From Neolentinus lepideus HHB14362 ss-1 (Eukaryota; Basidiomycota; Agaricomycetes; Gloeophyllales; Gloeophyllaceae), in assembly GCA_001632425.1 (NCBI GenBank), contig KV425589.1, forward strand, positions 198,543-262,542: a stretch of DNA of 64,000 nucleotides, in the 5' to 3' direction. The notes beneath the pieces were generated by a model, which did not search any database, had not been told where the DNA came from, and saw nothing but the letters and a program-made list of their open reading frames with translations. Position 1 is the stretch's first letter, and every line of letters starts with the position of its first letter. Shown here piece by piece: positions 10,942 through 21,977 of this stretch. The position numbers and the translations under genes are program-made.

Positions 10942-13799
10942 TCACAAACTGCCATAAGCTACCCGTCCGTCAACCACGGTTGTAGTGACGCGGGTTGTCA
11001 GAATCTCGTGCTGCGGCACGGACATGATGTCCTGGTTCAGAATAACGAAATCAGCCTTCTTGCCCCGCGTCAATGACCCAATCTCGTGCTCCGAGAACGC
11101 GGCATATGCAGCATCAAGCGTCATGCCTTTCAGAGCTTGTGCTCGCGTTAGCCGTTCGCCAGCAAACCTGCAATGAGAACATCAGCCCTTCTGCAACAGT
11201 GCACTGTGGAGTATCTGTTAAGGAGTCACACGCGTACCATCCGTCTTCACCGTGAGGGCTGCGACCGTTCACATCCAGTCTTGATACGGCGGCATAGAAT
11301 CCCAGTAAAGGGTTGATGCCTTCGACCGGGAAGTCCGAGCCTATAGGCAGGACATTGTTCGGAGAGTTTCTACAACAGGTGGCAATGGTGTATCAGATAA
11401 TTTCAGGTATGAAGATGAAGATTGTCTTGACGAGATAAGGTGCTGAAAGCATGATACTGATACCCACCGGAGTAGAGTCTGGTATGCATAGGCTCCTTTG
11501 ATACGATCGGGTCCCTGAACAATCAGATCAACCAAACAGTACAGAATCTGTCATGGCCACATTAGTATTTACCAATCGACCCTCAGCGTACCCCATATCA
11601 CTCGTACTGCAACATTGTGCAATCAGCTAGGAATACGACATCACAGATGCAAACTGACGAACGCATGTGTAGGCTGAACACTGGTTATGACTGATCCGCA
11701 TGTAGGGTATATTTAGCAAAGATGGTGCACACAGCAGGTGACGTCGAACAGACTGACCACCCAGCTTTCCGGTCCGCTCCAAGTCGCTCAACTGCATGAT
11801 CTGGGCATGCTCAATTCGCGGCCTCCGTTCCGTAGCATTCTGCATTCCGCTGCGCAGCACCTCTTGAAATATGTCCAACGCGATCTTGTTCGCTCGATCG
11901 CCTATGCAATGAATGTTCTATCTGTTCGTCAGACAGTCGTTCACAGGCTGCGCAGAGCCGTGCTTACTACTTGCCATCCTTTCTGCCAGACATCCTTTAC
12001 GTCTTTTCTGATCTGCTTGGGATCGACTCGCAGAATTCCACTTGTGTCGGGTTTGTCAGAATAGGGCTGTAGTAGAGCCGCTCCCCACGAGCCAAGGGCA
12101 CCTGCAGGTTCCAGCGATCATCAGCCAAGCACCATCAGAATCCGGCAACACGCAAAAGGAACCTGGGATTCTGAGATGAGCCAGACAACTACAACTCCAC
12201 CGGCTTCAGTTGTCTGGGCGGGGATCTACGCATAGAGAAAAAGTAGCGTTTCGATGACAGACACGTACCGTCCATAAACATCTTAATACCTTTAACGTTC
12301 AATCGCCCTTCTTTGCCGTGATTTTCTCGACGTTGCATCTTCACTTGGCCATCTTCCAGCATACCCATAATGTACAGGCGCATCTGAAGTATGTGTACGT
12401 CTCCGAATGCCATTAAGCTGACGATGAAAGCCTACCGGTATCTGACCTTGTTCTGCAAGACTATGCATCGCAAATCAGCTAATAGGAAGGTTGGCGACGG
12501 GAGAAGGTAACCAGTGCGTACTCCTCATAAAACTTGATGACTCGAACATCATTGCCGGCGTCGTGTATGCTCGTTAGACCTGCGGACAAGGCGTCCTGTG
12601 TCAAGTCAATGGCTGACCTTCCCAATTTTGAGAGCACAAATACCTTCATGGTTCTCTGGAAGTACTCCAGCATAACAGCCTCAGACCGAGGAGGAGATGG
12701 GACAAGTGTCATCGCATTGTCAACAAAAATACCTATGTTAAAGGGTGGATGGATAGGCCCGCGCTGATCTCGCCTTTACTACCTCTTCTCACCTGTTGCC
12801 TTCCCGTCGCTGTCTCGAACAATCTCTCCGCCGTCGACGTGGCGAGGTAGGGGTCCCATAATATCCAACACTTTCTCGGACACCCATGTAGCGTGCACGT
12901 CTACACGAGCGAGACTGATGGGACGATCTTTCAGTAGCGGCGTATCCAGATCTCGCTGTTAGCAAGAAGTGTAGTTCACTCGAGACTAAAGTATGCGGGT
13001 GGAAACTCACAGCTGTAGGGAATCCGCCTCGCCAATCTTTCCATAGGTTCTGATCCCAGCCCATGCCTTCAATCCATCTCGAAGTATCATTGAGGACATC
13101 AGGACGGGATAACACATAGGACTCCAGAGCCCGAACTATATCTATGTCATAACATGGTGGATGAAATAGGGAACACAGATATCCGTGTAAGATGATAACA
13201 CATAGGAGATACTCCGCAAGCTTATGTACCGACCTTGCAGGGACCTTGCTCCGTCGAGTCGGAGTTGCATCTTGAATCCATACTCGAGGATATGTGCATG
13301 CGAATCTGATCCGGGAGTTTGTTATCGTAGCGGCGAACGCTCAAGGTCTTGTTGACCACACCTGCTAGTCCAGGGATGACAATATGACCTTTCGGAACTT
13401 CCAGGATGCGCAAGAGAGCGTCGTCTCCGAGACCATGTACGAGTTGCAGCGCATCCCAGAATTCACGTACCTTGGCTTCGACGGCTGTGAATTAGATGCA
13501 GAAGTCGACCGCGAAACGGGCGAACCTTTGTCACCAACATCCAAAATTCTATCACCATGCACAAGTAAACATTCAACTTGAGGATTGTCCTCATCCACTG
13601 TGTAGATATTGCCCTTGCCCTTACACAATGCATAGCTCTGCGGCAACTGCAAAATTGGACTTGTTTTCCAGCCCGAAAAGACATATAACGCTAAGCTCGC
13701 TGCTATTGCAACTAGTAGGGTAGACCACCGAGGATTAAAGTGGCTTTGCGAAGGAACCGGAACTTGAGGGGACTTCACACCCTTCGGATTGCCAGACAT
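10942..13799 (-). CDS. Membrane-anchored amidohydrolase (YtcJ / amidohydro_3 type)
   Basis: About fifteen exons on the minus strand, all joining in frame. The protein starts MSGNPKGVKSPQVP and has one N-terminal membrane segment (STLLVAIAASLALYVFSGW) that would anchor the enzyme with its catalytic domain on the luminal or outer side. The metal-dependent hydrolase fold follows: GNIYTVDEDNPQVECLLVHG, the metal-binding HAH in LADSHAHILEYG, WIEGMGWDQNLW, GLTSIHDAGND, NIHCIGDRANK, RIEHAQIM, VITSVQPTHATSD, LPIGSDFPVEGINP, and the C-terminal GSLTRGKKADFVILNQDI. This order is typical of the YtcJ-like group, whose substrates in fungi are mostly unknown. Several exons are only 25-50 nt. The gene is divergent from the TAF gene across 174 bp. 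Confidence 0.9.
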
Positions 13800-13973
13800 C
13801 GCGGTCAAACAAACGAGGTTGAACGCGTGACGTACCGCGTTTGAGCCGGCAACTTCCGAAGCGCCGCCCAAACCTCGACTTGAACCACTCCCACCGTCAA
13901 CAGGGCCCACGACGACAGCGCTTTCAACGAATTTCCGTTATAATCTTGCCCATTCTTTTGGCAGTGGGTCGTG
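13800..13973. promoter_or_regulatory. 174-bp bidirectional promoter
   Basis: The start codons of the amidohydrolase (minus) and the TFIID-type histone-fold protein (plus) are only 174 bp apart. Both 5' UTRs and any shared control elements must lie here. No specific motif is identified. Confidence 0.6.
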
Positions 13974-15723
13974 ATGGATGTCAACACCCACAAGTTGCTT
14001 GACTCGGCGACTATTCGGACGTTGCATGCTCAGAATTTCTCGAGATCTTCGACGGAGGCAGCACACGTCCTGACGGACTTGCTTTCGCGATACTTGACTT
14101 TGTTGTCCCAATCTTGCAAGAAGTACGCAGAACAGGCTGGAAGATTGAACCTGTCTGCTCGGGATGCGAGCTGCGCCCTGGAAGAAATGGGTGTTAGCAT
14201 CGAGGAACTGAAAGAATACTGTGGCACGGAGGGTAAGGAGTTAGGGAGGTATGCTCTGCAGACGAGAAACAGATTAGAAGATTTGAAGGAATACAAGGGT
14301 CAGTCTGGTTGGGACTTCATCGTTACTGGTATTTATTTCATACTCGATTAGCTGTGCTCTCGGAAGGACTCCGCCAACAGCGCGAGGCAATACCATTGGT
14401 ATACGCGCCTGTCCCACATGAGCTACTGTGGTCGGAAGAAGTGTCGGAAGAAGAAGAAGATGAGCTTGTCTCTGCGGGAACCAGAACCGAGGACCAAGAG
14501 AAGCTCGGAACGGGTGAAGATCAAGTTGAGGATCGGACAGATGAGGCGACGCAGAAAGAGGACAGCCAACCTGGTCCCAGCAGCACGAGGAGAGCTACCT
14601 CGCCACCACTACCCCTCTCTCCTGTCTCAAATCCGGCGTCTCCCCCGCCTAGGAAGAGGCAAAGAACAGATAAGTGGCCTGATCACATTCCCGATTTTTT
14701 CCCTCCATTCCCTGGGGATCTCCATACCCCGTCGAGAACACCGTCCCCAAAGCCGACAGCCCAGTTTGTAACAAACCGTCCTGAACCTTTGCCGACGCCA
14801 CTCACTCAGCCCCTCGCACCTCCCTCTTCTTCCGATTATCTCACTTCGGTGCCCTATGCCGAATCATCTATATCGTCCGTGCCCGAGTGGCATCTTCCCG
14901 AACCCATGTCAACACATGGCTTTCAAGCACCTATATCAAAGCAATTCGATCTACCGACCCCCCAAACCCAGCCTTCCCTCCTCGCTGCGTATCACCATAT
15001 TCTTACCCATCCTCCACCGCCCACCAGCGGAGGTGGCAACCCAGGCCGACACAAAGTCGCCATGGGCCTCCTCACCGAGAATCAGTTACACCCACGCTGG
15101 GATCCGCCTGACACGCTCTTCGGTAGTATCCAACCCTGCCCTCCGCGTGTATCAGTGATGATGCCTTCCTATGCCATGCCGATAAATGCTACTCCGACAC
15201 CGGCTGACGGGAAGGGGGACAAGACTTCGGATCCGAACAAAGAGAAAAAGAGTCTCCCCTCAGCACCGCCGAAAACTGTCGTTCCAACTGAGCGTATTGC
15301 TCCTATGCTCAGTCAACAGGGATCGCGTATCCCTGAATTAGCGAAGAACATCCTGCCGGTACGTGTTTTGCTAGCATGTCAGAGACATATCTTAATGCCT
15401 TGGGCGGTCGTCAGAGCTCGGTGTACACTCGTGCAACGCGACTCGCTCACCCTCCTGTGCTGATGCGAGGCAACCAGAAGCTCACGTACGGTTCTGGTCT
15501 AAATGCTCCGTGGAATTCTACGCCATTGGCAGGAGGGAAAGCGAAGGATACTGACGTGCAGGATGACGCGCCGAAGGTACTGCCTGACGCCCGTTTCTAT
15601 GCGACCTGGGACTATGAACCCAAGCATTTCTGGGAAGAGATTGGGAACGTGAAGAGAGCCAGGACAGGCAGTATAAACATGAGCGCGAGTGCAAGCAGTG
15701 GGAGAACGAAGAGTTCCAAATAA
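13974..15723 (+). CDS. BTP histone-fold protein, TAF8/TAF3-like TFIID subunit
   Basis: Three exons (13974-14298, 14352-15358, 15415-15723) give 546 residues. Residues 1-95 form a bromodomain-associated histone fold (LLDSATIRTLHAQNF, AAHVLTDLLSRYLTLLSQSC, AEQAGRLNLSARDASCALEE). An acidic linker (SEEVSEEEEDELV) follows, then a short Pro-rich motif DHIPDFFPPFPGDLHTPS that resembles the TAF8 C-terminal motif. The tail is Pro/Ser-rich and the last exon ends ARFYATWDYEPKHFWEE. There is no PHD finger, so an animal-type TAF3 is unlikely. TAF8 is my preferred reading; a fungal TAF3 or an Spt7-related SAGA subunit remains possible. The expected role is pairing with TAF10 within TFIID. Confidence 0.7.
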
Positions 15724-16179
15724 CCTTGCGTGAGGCCGTCAACCAGTAGTGTATTTTCAGTCGTACAGCTGTGGGCTTGCTGTTTCGACATCACTTCGAT
15801 TTTTGTAGTTGTGCACTGTGGAGCAGTTGGTAGTTTGATGGTAAGATGCCTCCGAGGCGCACAGCCACTGGTGGTCAGACATGTAGAGCGCGGAAATTGC
15901 CATAGCGCAACTTTAATGGCTCTATCATCCACATATTATAGTAGCGAACTTTGACAATATCAGTGTACCAGACAATGAGACTACTGCAATACATGATATG
16001 AATCAAAGCCCCGTAGGAGTACATGCACACCTTCGTGCAAGACAGAGAAGCAGGTAGCGCGATAAAGACAGAACAGACGTAACCGAGATATGACCAATGA
16101 CGATGACAGGAAGGAAAATGCTGCTGCATGACGTAAGGACGATGTTTAAGAGAACTCGAGTATATCACTTACCAAATAT
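15724..16179. other. Convergent 3' intergenic region
   Basis: 456 bp between the TAF-like stop and the eIF5A stop. No gene is seen; expected to be two 3' UTRs. Confidence 0.5.
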
Positions 16180-16989
16180 TTACGATCCCTTGGGGGCTTC
16201 CTTGAAGGAAATAGCCTACGGAGACATATTAAGTGATGGGGGCCAGAGCGCAGAAAACTGTTACTCACGGCCTCCTCTCCCATAGCAGACACAATAGTAA
16301 CCAAGAGATCTCCACCGTCATCGAAAGCGGTCTGGATCTGCTTGCCAAGGTCACCCTCGGGCAGCTTCACGTCGTCCTTGGGAGTACCATCCTGAGTCAT
16401 CAAGTTCAAGAAACCATCGTCAATGTTGACCTTAAGATGTCGCTTAAGTGAGGAGAGTGTTGATCATAGGCACAAAACCACATACGAGCTGGTATTCAGT
16501 GCGGCTGACGTTAGGGACGTCCATGTTGTGAGTGGAGGGACAGATATCTTCCTGTTCACGCCATAAGTAAGTCGGGAAATTCTCAGAACAAAGACCGCGT
16601 ATCTGACCATCTTCTTCCCATTGAAAATCTGAGAACCACGACTGAGTTACTCATTTCATTGGAAGCGTGTCTCATCACCCACATCAATGGCCACCAAGTG
16701 CACCTTGGCGTGACCGTGCTTGCCGGTCTTGGAAGTAGACATTTCCACAATTTTGCAGGGACGGCCTTGTTGCAGACATAAGTGGCTGCTTTGATATGGC
16801 ATCAAGACCATAATAACACACCTTTTATGACAACGTGCCCGTTCTTACGGAGAGCCGAGCATTGCATCGGGAAGGTGAGCGAGGCGCCAGCGCTGGCCTA
16901 TTTGCAGATGAGCTTCTCTACCTCCTTGAACAAAGCTGCCACCGACGCACCTGCTCGAAGGTGTGGTTGTGCTGCTCATCGTCAGACAT
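16180..16989 (-). CDS. eIF5A: Translation factor eIF5A
   Basis: Seven minus-strand exons (16951-16989, 16822-16897, 16683-16765, 16608-16628, 16486-16551, 16269-16430, 16180-16215) sum to 483 nt, giving 160 residues, the expected family length. The hypusine loop [12 protein letters not shown] is intact. Around it are [36 protein letters not shown] and [14 protein letters not shown], and the C-terminus is [18 protein letters not shown]. eIF5A promotes peptide-bond formation at proline-rich stalls and termination, and needs hypusination of the loop Lys by deoxyhypusine synthase and hydroxylase. Exon 4 is a 21-nt microexon coding for IFNGKKM. The first 13 residues are acidic and His-rich, as in other fungi. 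Divergent from the LIM gene. Confidence 0.96.
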
Positions 16990-17263
16990 GATGGTCGTGT
17001 AAAGAAAGGAAGAGACAAGTGAAAGGGATGAGAGAAGATGCGCTAGGGAGAGACGAACGCGAACGAAAGCCGAAGAGGCGCCAAAAATCAAAGATTGTCA
17101 ATCTTTTTCAATCTCCGATCGTGGGAGAATCCGGCCATCCGGCAACTCCGCGCCATCGCCGCACCGCCACTCACTGAGCTCACTCTAATTAGTGTGACCA
17201 CGTTCTCTGACTGTGTCAAAGCGCGGTCGCTACTTCAGTCAGTATAGTTGTTCACTGTCGAGC
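16990..17263. promoter_or_regulatory. 274-bp bidirectional promoter (eIF5A / LIM protein)
   Basis: Start codons face away from each other across 274 bp. The eIF5A side contains a purine-rich stretch (16990-17060), and the segment tcaaagattgtcaatctttttc near 17086 includes an inverted repeat. No known element is assigned. Confidence 0.55.
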
Positions 17264-18646
17264 ATGCATCCCTTCGGTGGCACGCCAATTTGCCCGCGAT
17301 GCAGCAAAGCGGTCTACGCGGCGGAACAGGTACGTCTGACTGATCCGACTGGCTGATCTAGAATCTCATGAAGGAATTAGGTCATGGGTCCGGGGCGCAA
17401 GGTGCGACGAAGACCAGGTTAGCATCTTGCTTTAACTGACTATTCTGACTTCTATCAAGCTCTACCATAAGGCGAGTGGCTTTTGACTTGATCTTGCACG
17501 CTGCTGATCGGCAGTGTTTGTGATAGTTCTGTCTCACTTGCGCAATATGTAATAAGACGCTCGACTCACTTAGTCTTCTTGAGCACGATGAAGAGGTGCG
17601 CATGATGTCGTTCTTTCTTATTGTGGTCCTACTAAATCTGTCGTAGCCTTATTGGTAGGCGCAGACGTTCTTGACAGCCAATACGTACTTACAATTTGCA
17701 GTAAGAACTGTCATTCCAAGGCATTTGGCACCCGCGATCTCCGACAGGCTAACCTCCCCCATCGCGGAGATACCCTTGGATCACCCACGCGACGCTCGTT
17801 CTCTCCCCCACCCTTGTCTCCAACTAGGACGGGTAGCTCCGTATCTCCATCACTCATTACGAGTCATGCCACTAGCAACAGCGTACGCTCTTACCAAGAG
17901 AGGATGGGGCGGAGCAACAGTTCCTCACAATCTCCCGTAATCAAGCCCACACGAAGCCTGAGTCCCACGTCTCCCACATTTTCCTCATTCCCCGCCCGGT
18001 CGCTGGCCGGAGAGAAAGTCGAGAACGGCGACGAAGCACTCGACACTATTTCTGAAGAGCCCCGGGCTGCAGGGGCCGTGGCCAATGGGTACGCCGTCGA
18101 GCGAGGGAACGCATCAATCAGTCCCGCACTTACTGGTCGAGACAGGCCGACTAGTCCGACGAAGTATGCGAGCACCCTTGGACGATCCAATGGTTCATTC
18201 AGCTCGTCTGTGCCTTCTCTTATCCCAACTATGACTGGGACCAGATACGGAACAGCTTTGGGAGGTGGCCCGTCGTCCCCATCGAAACAGTGGGGTGGGG
18301 GAACACCGGTCTGTCCGAAGTGCGGGAAGAACGTTTATTTCGCTGAGCAGGTACACATCTTGCTATTCCGGGTGTATTTTATACTGAGCCATGGGAATAC
18401 TTGCTGCAGGTCAAGGCTGTAGGCAAGACCTACCACCGCGGCTGTCTCAGGTGTACGGAGTGTAACACTTCTCTGGACTCGACAAGGTTGACTGAGAAGG
18501 AGGGCAGTCCGTATTGTCATCGTTGCTATGGAAAGGTGAGGGCATGGTGTCGCTGGCTCTGTCAGAAAAAAAAGCTGACGTCCGAGGGACAGCTCTATGG
18601 TCCTGCTGGCAGTGGGTACGCGCTACTTGGCAAGGCTGGCGGGTAA
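17264..18646 (+). CDS. Two-LIM-domain protein (CRP/MLP type)
   Basis: Eight exons (17264-17329, 17381-17401, 17460-17471, 17527-17595, 17647-17654, 17702-18350, 18410-18535, 18593-18646) sum to 1005 nt, giving 334 residues. LIM1 has CPRC, then LYHKFC, LTC, AIC, and closes with PYCKNC. LIM2 has CPKC, YHRGC, CTEC and PYCHRC. All eight zinc ligands appear present in each. The linker is about 175 residues of Ser/Pro-rich, probably phosphorylated sequence. Each LIM domain starts with a near-identical GGTP(I/V)CP(R/K)C(S/G)K segment. Such proteins usually bind actin or signalling partners. Exons of 8, 12 and 21 nt are needed to complete LIM1. The intron after LYHK uses a GC-AG boundary (17472-17526). 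In-phase closure of all eight exons supports the model. Confidence 0.92.
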
Positions 18647-19093
18647 AGATACTCCGTCATGTTAAGGACTTCTAGTCTGTCTTGTTCCTTGTAATTTATC
18701 CAACTTACATGTCTTCTGTAATCTTGTTTGTCTTGACGATGTCCTGCTAGAGTATGCCTGACGCGCTAGTCGAGCTGTATCGCTATATATGTTATTTCAA
18801 TAGTATTTGTTTTCGACTTCTTGATAAAGACCTATACCTTTAATTATGAGGACGTCTAGGATACAATGTGCAGTCTAGTGTGTGGCTGTGGATGTTCCCA
18901 CGGCGAAGTTGCATGGCATGATCGATCGCCTCGATTCCCAACATCGCGATCCCAGCCCACCCGAGTCGAATCGCTCGAAGAACTACTCAATCCATATTTC
19001 AGCTTGACTGAGGGGTATACAGAATCATCGTCTATAGTTGCTACGGTAGCAATTACTACTGAAACTTGCCCTTCCTCGGGATTCCTTCTGCCC
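18647..19093. other. Intergenic region
   Basis: 3' UTR of the LIM gene and upstream region of the next gene. The frame preceding 19094 is open back to 18866 but is low-complexity and not membrane-like, so it is treated as leader. An upstream ATG-containing extension cannot be excluded. Confidence 0.4.
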
Positions 19094-19573
19094 ATGGAAG
19101 CCCAGACTTTCTCACCAAGTCTGCCCTACATTTTCTTCTTTCTCTACATCGAGCCCTTCTCAACCATCGTCGGAGCATACTATGCCCATCTCAGGCAGAA
19201 AGAATACCTGCAGCTCACACATGCCTCCTCGGCATACATCACTTCATCCGCCATCCCGTTGGGTACTCAAGTTGTCTTGAGCCAGTTGGCCAATCTATAC
19301 CTCTTATTCGCTTTTAACGAAGCAATGGTCCTGCGCTCGACACGCTCGCTCAAGACATGGAGAGCGCTGCTGACTGGTCTGCTCATTGCGGACTTTGGGC
19401 ACCTCTACAGCGTAGCCCCGTTGGGTACCAGCGTGTTCTGGAGGTTCTGGGACTGGAATGCAATGGACTGGGGAAATATTGGATTTGTATATTGTGGTGC
19501 ACTCATGAGGTGCCTGTTCCTCGCCGGAGTGGGTGTACGGAAGACTGCAAAAGACAAAACGGCTTCTTTGTAG
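19094..19573 (+). CDS. Four-helix membrane protein, DUF7704-like
   Basis: Single exon, 159 residues, starting MEAQTFSPSLPYIFFF. The frame stays open 76 codons upstream, but the chosen ATG puts the first helix near the N-terminus, as in homologous fungal proteins. Four hydrophobic helices are visible: PYIFFFLYIEPFSTIVGAYY, VVLSQLANLYLLFAFNEAMV, WRALLTGLLIADFGHLYSVA and a last one around GNIGFVYCGALMRCLFLAG. The motif YIEPFSTIVGAYYA and the closing W-N-A-MDWGNIGF are typical of this fungal domain of unknown function. No catalytic residues are recognised and the membrane is not known. The short Lys-rich tail (KTAKDKTASL) would be cytosolic. Confidence 0.75.
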   Translation: MEAQTFSPSLPYIFFFLYIEPFSTIVGAYYAHLRQKEYLQLTHASSAYITSSAIPLGTQVVLSQLANLYLLFAFNEAMVLRSTRSLKTWRALLTGLLIADFGHLYSVAPLGTSVFWRFWDWNAMDWGNIGFVYCGALMRCLFLAGVGVRKTAKDKTASL

Positions 19574-19823
19574 CCCGCCCGCACCCACACAGGCACTGGA
19601 CGTCGAGGACGTTGCTGGTTGTGAAAATGGTTATGTACGTATGAGTAAATACACACATAATGGTTTGTTCGTTCATCGTCTTGATATGATAGTCGCTTCA
19701 CGCCACCCAGCCGTCAACATTTGGTACCAAGAATTTCGGTCCAAACAAAGTCCCGTCTGAATGCAAATTCACATACTTATAGCAGGGATTATGCAAAAAA
19801 GTCACCACGGCTACGATCTGCCC

Positions 19824-20693
19824 CTACTCGTACACGGGAGGAGGTTCATCCTGCAGGACTGAAAGCTGTCCTCGCATCCTCTCCATCTCCTCTTGCAACT
19901 GTCGCATTTGTCGTCTCAGATCGTCTTCATTATCATTTGAGGTAGTAGATTGAGGGTGCGACTCTGCGATGACGGTCATGTCGCCTGGTGCGGAGAAGGG
20001 GTTAGGTTCTGTTGAGCGCAATGAGCGCTCCCGCTGTAACAGCGTCAATGACTCCTCCCGCTCTGCCATCATCCGAGACAGTTCCTTCCTCTTCTCTGCT
20101 ACCTTCGACAGGGCCTTCTCACTCTTGCCCTCACCAGAAGGCTGAGAGCTCGAGGCCACATGACCTCGGATAGTAGGGACTGGTTTGGCGGAGGACGAAG
20201 AATGAGGACCAGGTGGTTGTACAAAAGGTGCAGCAGATGTGTTGGCATTGCTGGAACTCTGGCCGCTGTCGCTATACAACCCGCCTGCTGTGAAAGGCTC
20301 TATTACGTGTTCTTGAGCGTCTGACGTGAGGTTCTGGCTTTCATCAGAAGCTAGGTCAGGCTTTTCACCAGCTACGGAGGTCCTGATTGCATCTCCAATA
20401 CGGCGTCGGGACCGGCGTCTACGCAAGTAGAGGTACGCGGCACCCAGCACACCGAGCACAATCAGGCCGCCAACTACACCGCCGACGACGGGGCCAACGT
20501 TGGCTTTATGTTGTGTTGTGCTTGTCGTCCTCAATGCTGTGGGAGTAACACTAGCAGAACTTGAACCAGTGACAGAGCTGGTCTGTTGCGTCAAGATACC
20601 GCTGTTTAGTGCCTGAAAAGAGCTCGCGGCGCTACCGCTGATGCCTGGCCAACCACTACTAAAGGGGTTCGGAAATGTATTGGCGTCCGACAT
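19824..20693 (-). CDS. Single-pass membrane protein with Ser/Thr-rich ectodomain and PPPVYE tail
   Basis: Single coding exon, 289 residues. Residues 1-66 are Ser/Thr-rich and likely O-glycosylated. A Gly-rich transmembrane helix follows (VGPVVGGVVGGLIVLGVLGA), then a stop-transfer RRRRSRRR. The cytosolic part is Ser-rich with a predicted coiled coil near the end (DDLRRQMRQLQEEMERMRGQ) and terminates in PPPVYE. No cleavable signal is seen, so the helix may act as a signal-anchor. Upstream, a donor/acceptor pair (around 20714-20770) suggests a 5' UTR intron, or less likely a missing first exon with a signal peptide. The layout resembles fungal Wsc/Mid2-like sensors or the many mushroom proteins with a PPxY-like tail. 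No specific family is assigned. Confidence 0.7.
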   Translation of the reverse strand: MSDANTFPNPFSSGWPGISGSAASSFQALNSGILTQQTSSVTGSSSASVTPTALRTTSTTQHKANVGPVVGGVVGGLIVLGVLGAAYLYLRRRRSRRRIGDAIRTSVAGEKPDLASDESQNLTSDAQEHVIEPFTAGGLYSDSGQSSSNANTSAAPFVQPPGPHSSSSAKPVPTIRGHVASSSQPSGEGKSEKALSKVAEKRKELSRMMAEREESLTLLQRERSLRSTEPNPFSAPGDMTVIAESHPQSTTSNDNEDDLRRQMRQLQEEMERMRGQLSVLQDEPPPVYE

Positions 20694-21599
20694 ATTTCCT
20701 CCCCTTGTATACTAGAAGGCGTTGGCCTGAAGGTTAGACGCAGTAAGCTATGGCAGACCTTGGACTCACCAAGCGTACGGAGGAGAAGGATACTGCGGAG
20801 CCGCAGTGTGCGCGAGGAATGCTATGAAGGGTCAACGGGCGCTCTGACGCTGATGATCAACAGCTGTAGGGGGATTAGGGGGATATACATAGCAAGGACT
20901 AGAGTTCCCTGAGCATCACGTCAACTAGCTCGCGTGACATTAACCTCGCGGTTGCGAATAAGGACCTGGCGAGAGCATAGAGCATAGAGAAGTTTGTATC
21001 CACCAATAGAACAGCCGATCAACCAGAAAGATGTTCAAGATACCGCAGATGCTTAGAAGCAGCCTAGGTCGGGGATCGACGACAGCGTCTCAGCTGTCCA
21101 CATCGGTACTGATGCAAAGATGACGGTCTGCTTTGTCGAGCACGGTATCCAGAGCACGAGTCTCTGCGCTGCACCGAGCAAACGATGCTGCGAATATATC
21201 ACAATCTGTTCATCACGGTGTGCATAGTTCAGAAAGACGGAGGGGACAGTTGTGTCGTGACCTTCGATTAGTGTAAACTTCGTTAGGTGCTGCAGAAGTA
21301 TGAATATACCTTGTCTAGATATAGTCATTTCGTCATCGAACTGGCCAACAGTCAGAAAGGACTGACATATTGATCCTACAACAGAGAGCTTACGTGCTAG
21401 GAGCTACTCCACTGCAAGGGATATGTCCTGTAAGGTAGCAAGTTGCACCTTCATTCTAATCCATCTCGTGTCTCCAGATTATTCGTTCTAGCGTGCGGCG
21501 GATCTCCTGCCATACTCGTGGAGGATTCGCCAGCGGACTCCTTTGCTGGAGCAAACCCGAGGACTCTTGCTGTTCTTTCACGATTCGAGACAATCTTAC
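20694..21599. other. Intergenic region with weak minus-strand coding signal
   Basis: A minus-strand frame 21053-21328 (start MTISRQGIFILLQH) has moderately protein-like composition but no splice context linking it to the exon at 21600-21751. Otherwise nothing is recognised. Confidence 0.3.
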
Positions 21600-21751
21600 T
21601 CCCACTCTGCGGCTTTCAACGATATCTTCTCATGTATGCTTCTCCCAGAGGTTTGAATTGTGTCGTAGAGACGAGCTCGGTCCAGGGCATACTCGGCCGA
21701 TTCCACAGTTACAATATTAATAATCAGGTAGTCAAAAGCTATGCTGTCCAT
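21600..21751 (-). CDS. Possible first exon of an unrecognised small gene
   Basis: Reading minus from the ATG at 21749-21751 gives 50 codons with strongly protein-like composition: MDSIAFDYLIINIVTVESAE, then YALDRARLYDTIQTSG and IHEKISLKAAEW. It ends at a consensus-like donor (gagtgg-ga|gtaaga). The downstream exon could not be fixed: minus-strand text around 21450-21590 has coding-like pieces in more than one frame (for example VWQEIRRTLERIIWRHEMD), but none joins cleanly in phase. It may be a short lineage-specific gene, a gene with an intron I misplaced, or a fragment of a decayed one. Confidence 0.35.
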
Positions 21752-21977
21752 GTTTCCTACGAAAGGCTCACCTATTTCAGACCTACTCTCTCACACTCCG
21801 CATGGCTGATCCACTTATCTCCGCAGAGTGACTTTCCTGAAACATCAGCGTGAGTAGCCAAAGTGAACGCTTTCCATCCTCGTCGCTCACCTATATTCAA
21901 GACATGGTTTACCCCGAGTCTGCAGTCCCAAGCACAAACCCAAACTACTGCCAATTTCCATCGTATCACCTATCGCA

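Noticed and set aside
18866..19093. N-terminal extension of the DUF7704-like protein
   Set aside because: The frame is open, but the text is Ser/Thr-rich and lacks features; the internal ATG at 19094 gives the expected start next to the first helix.
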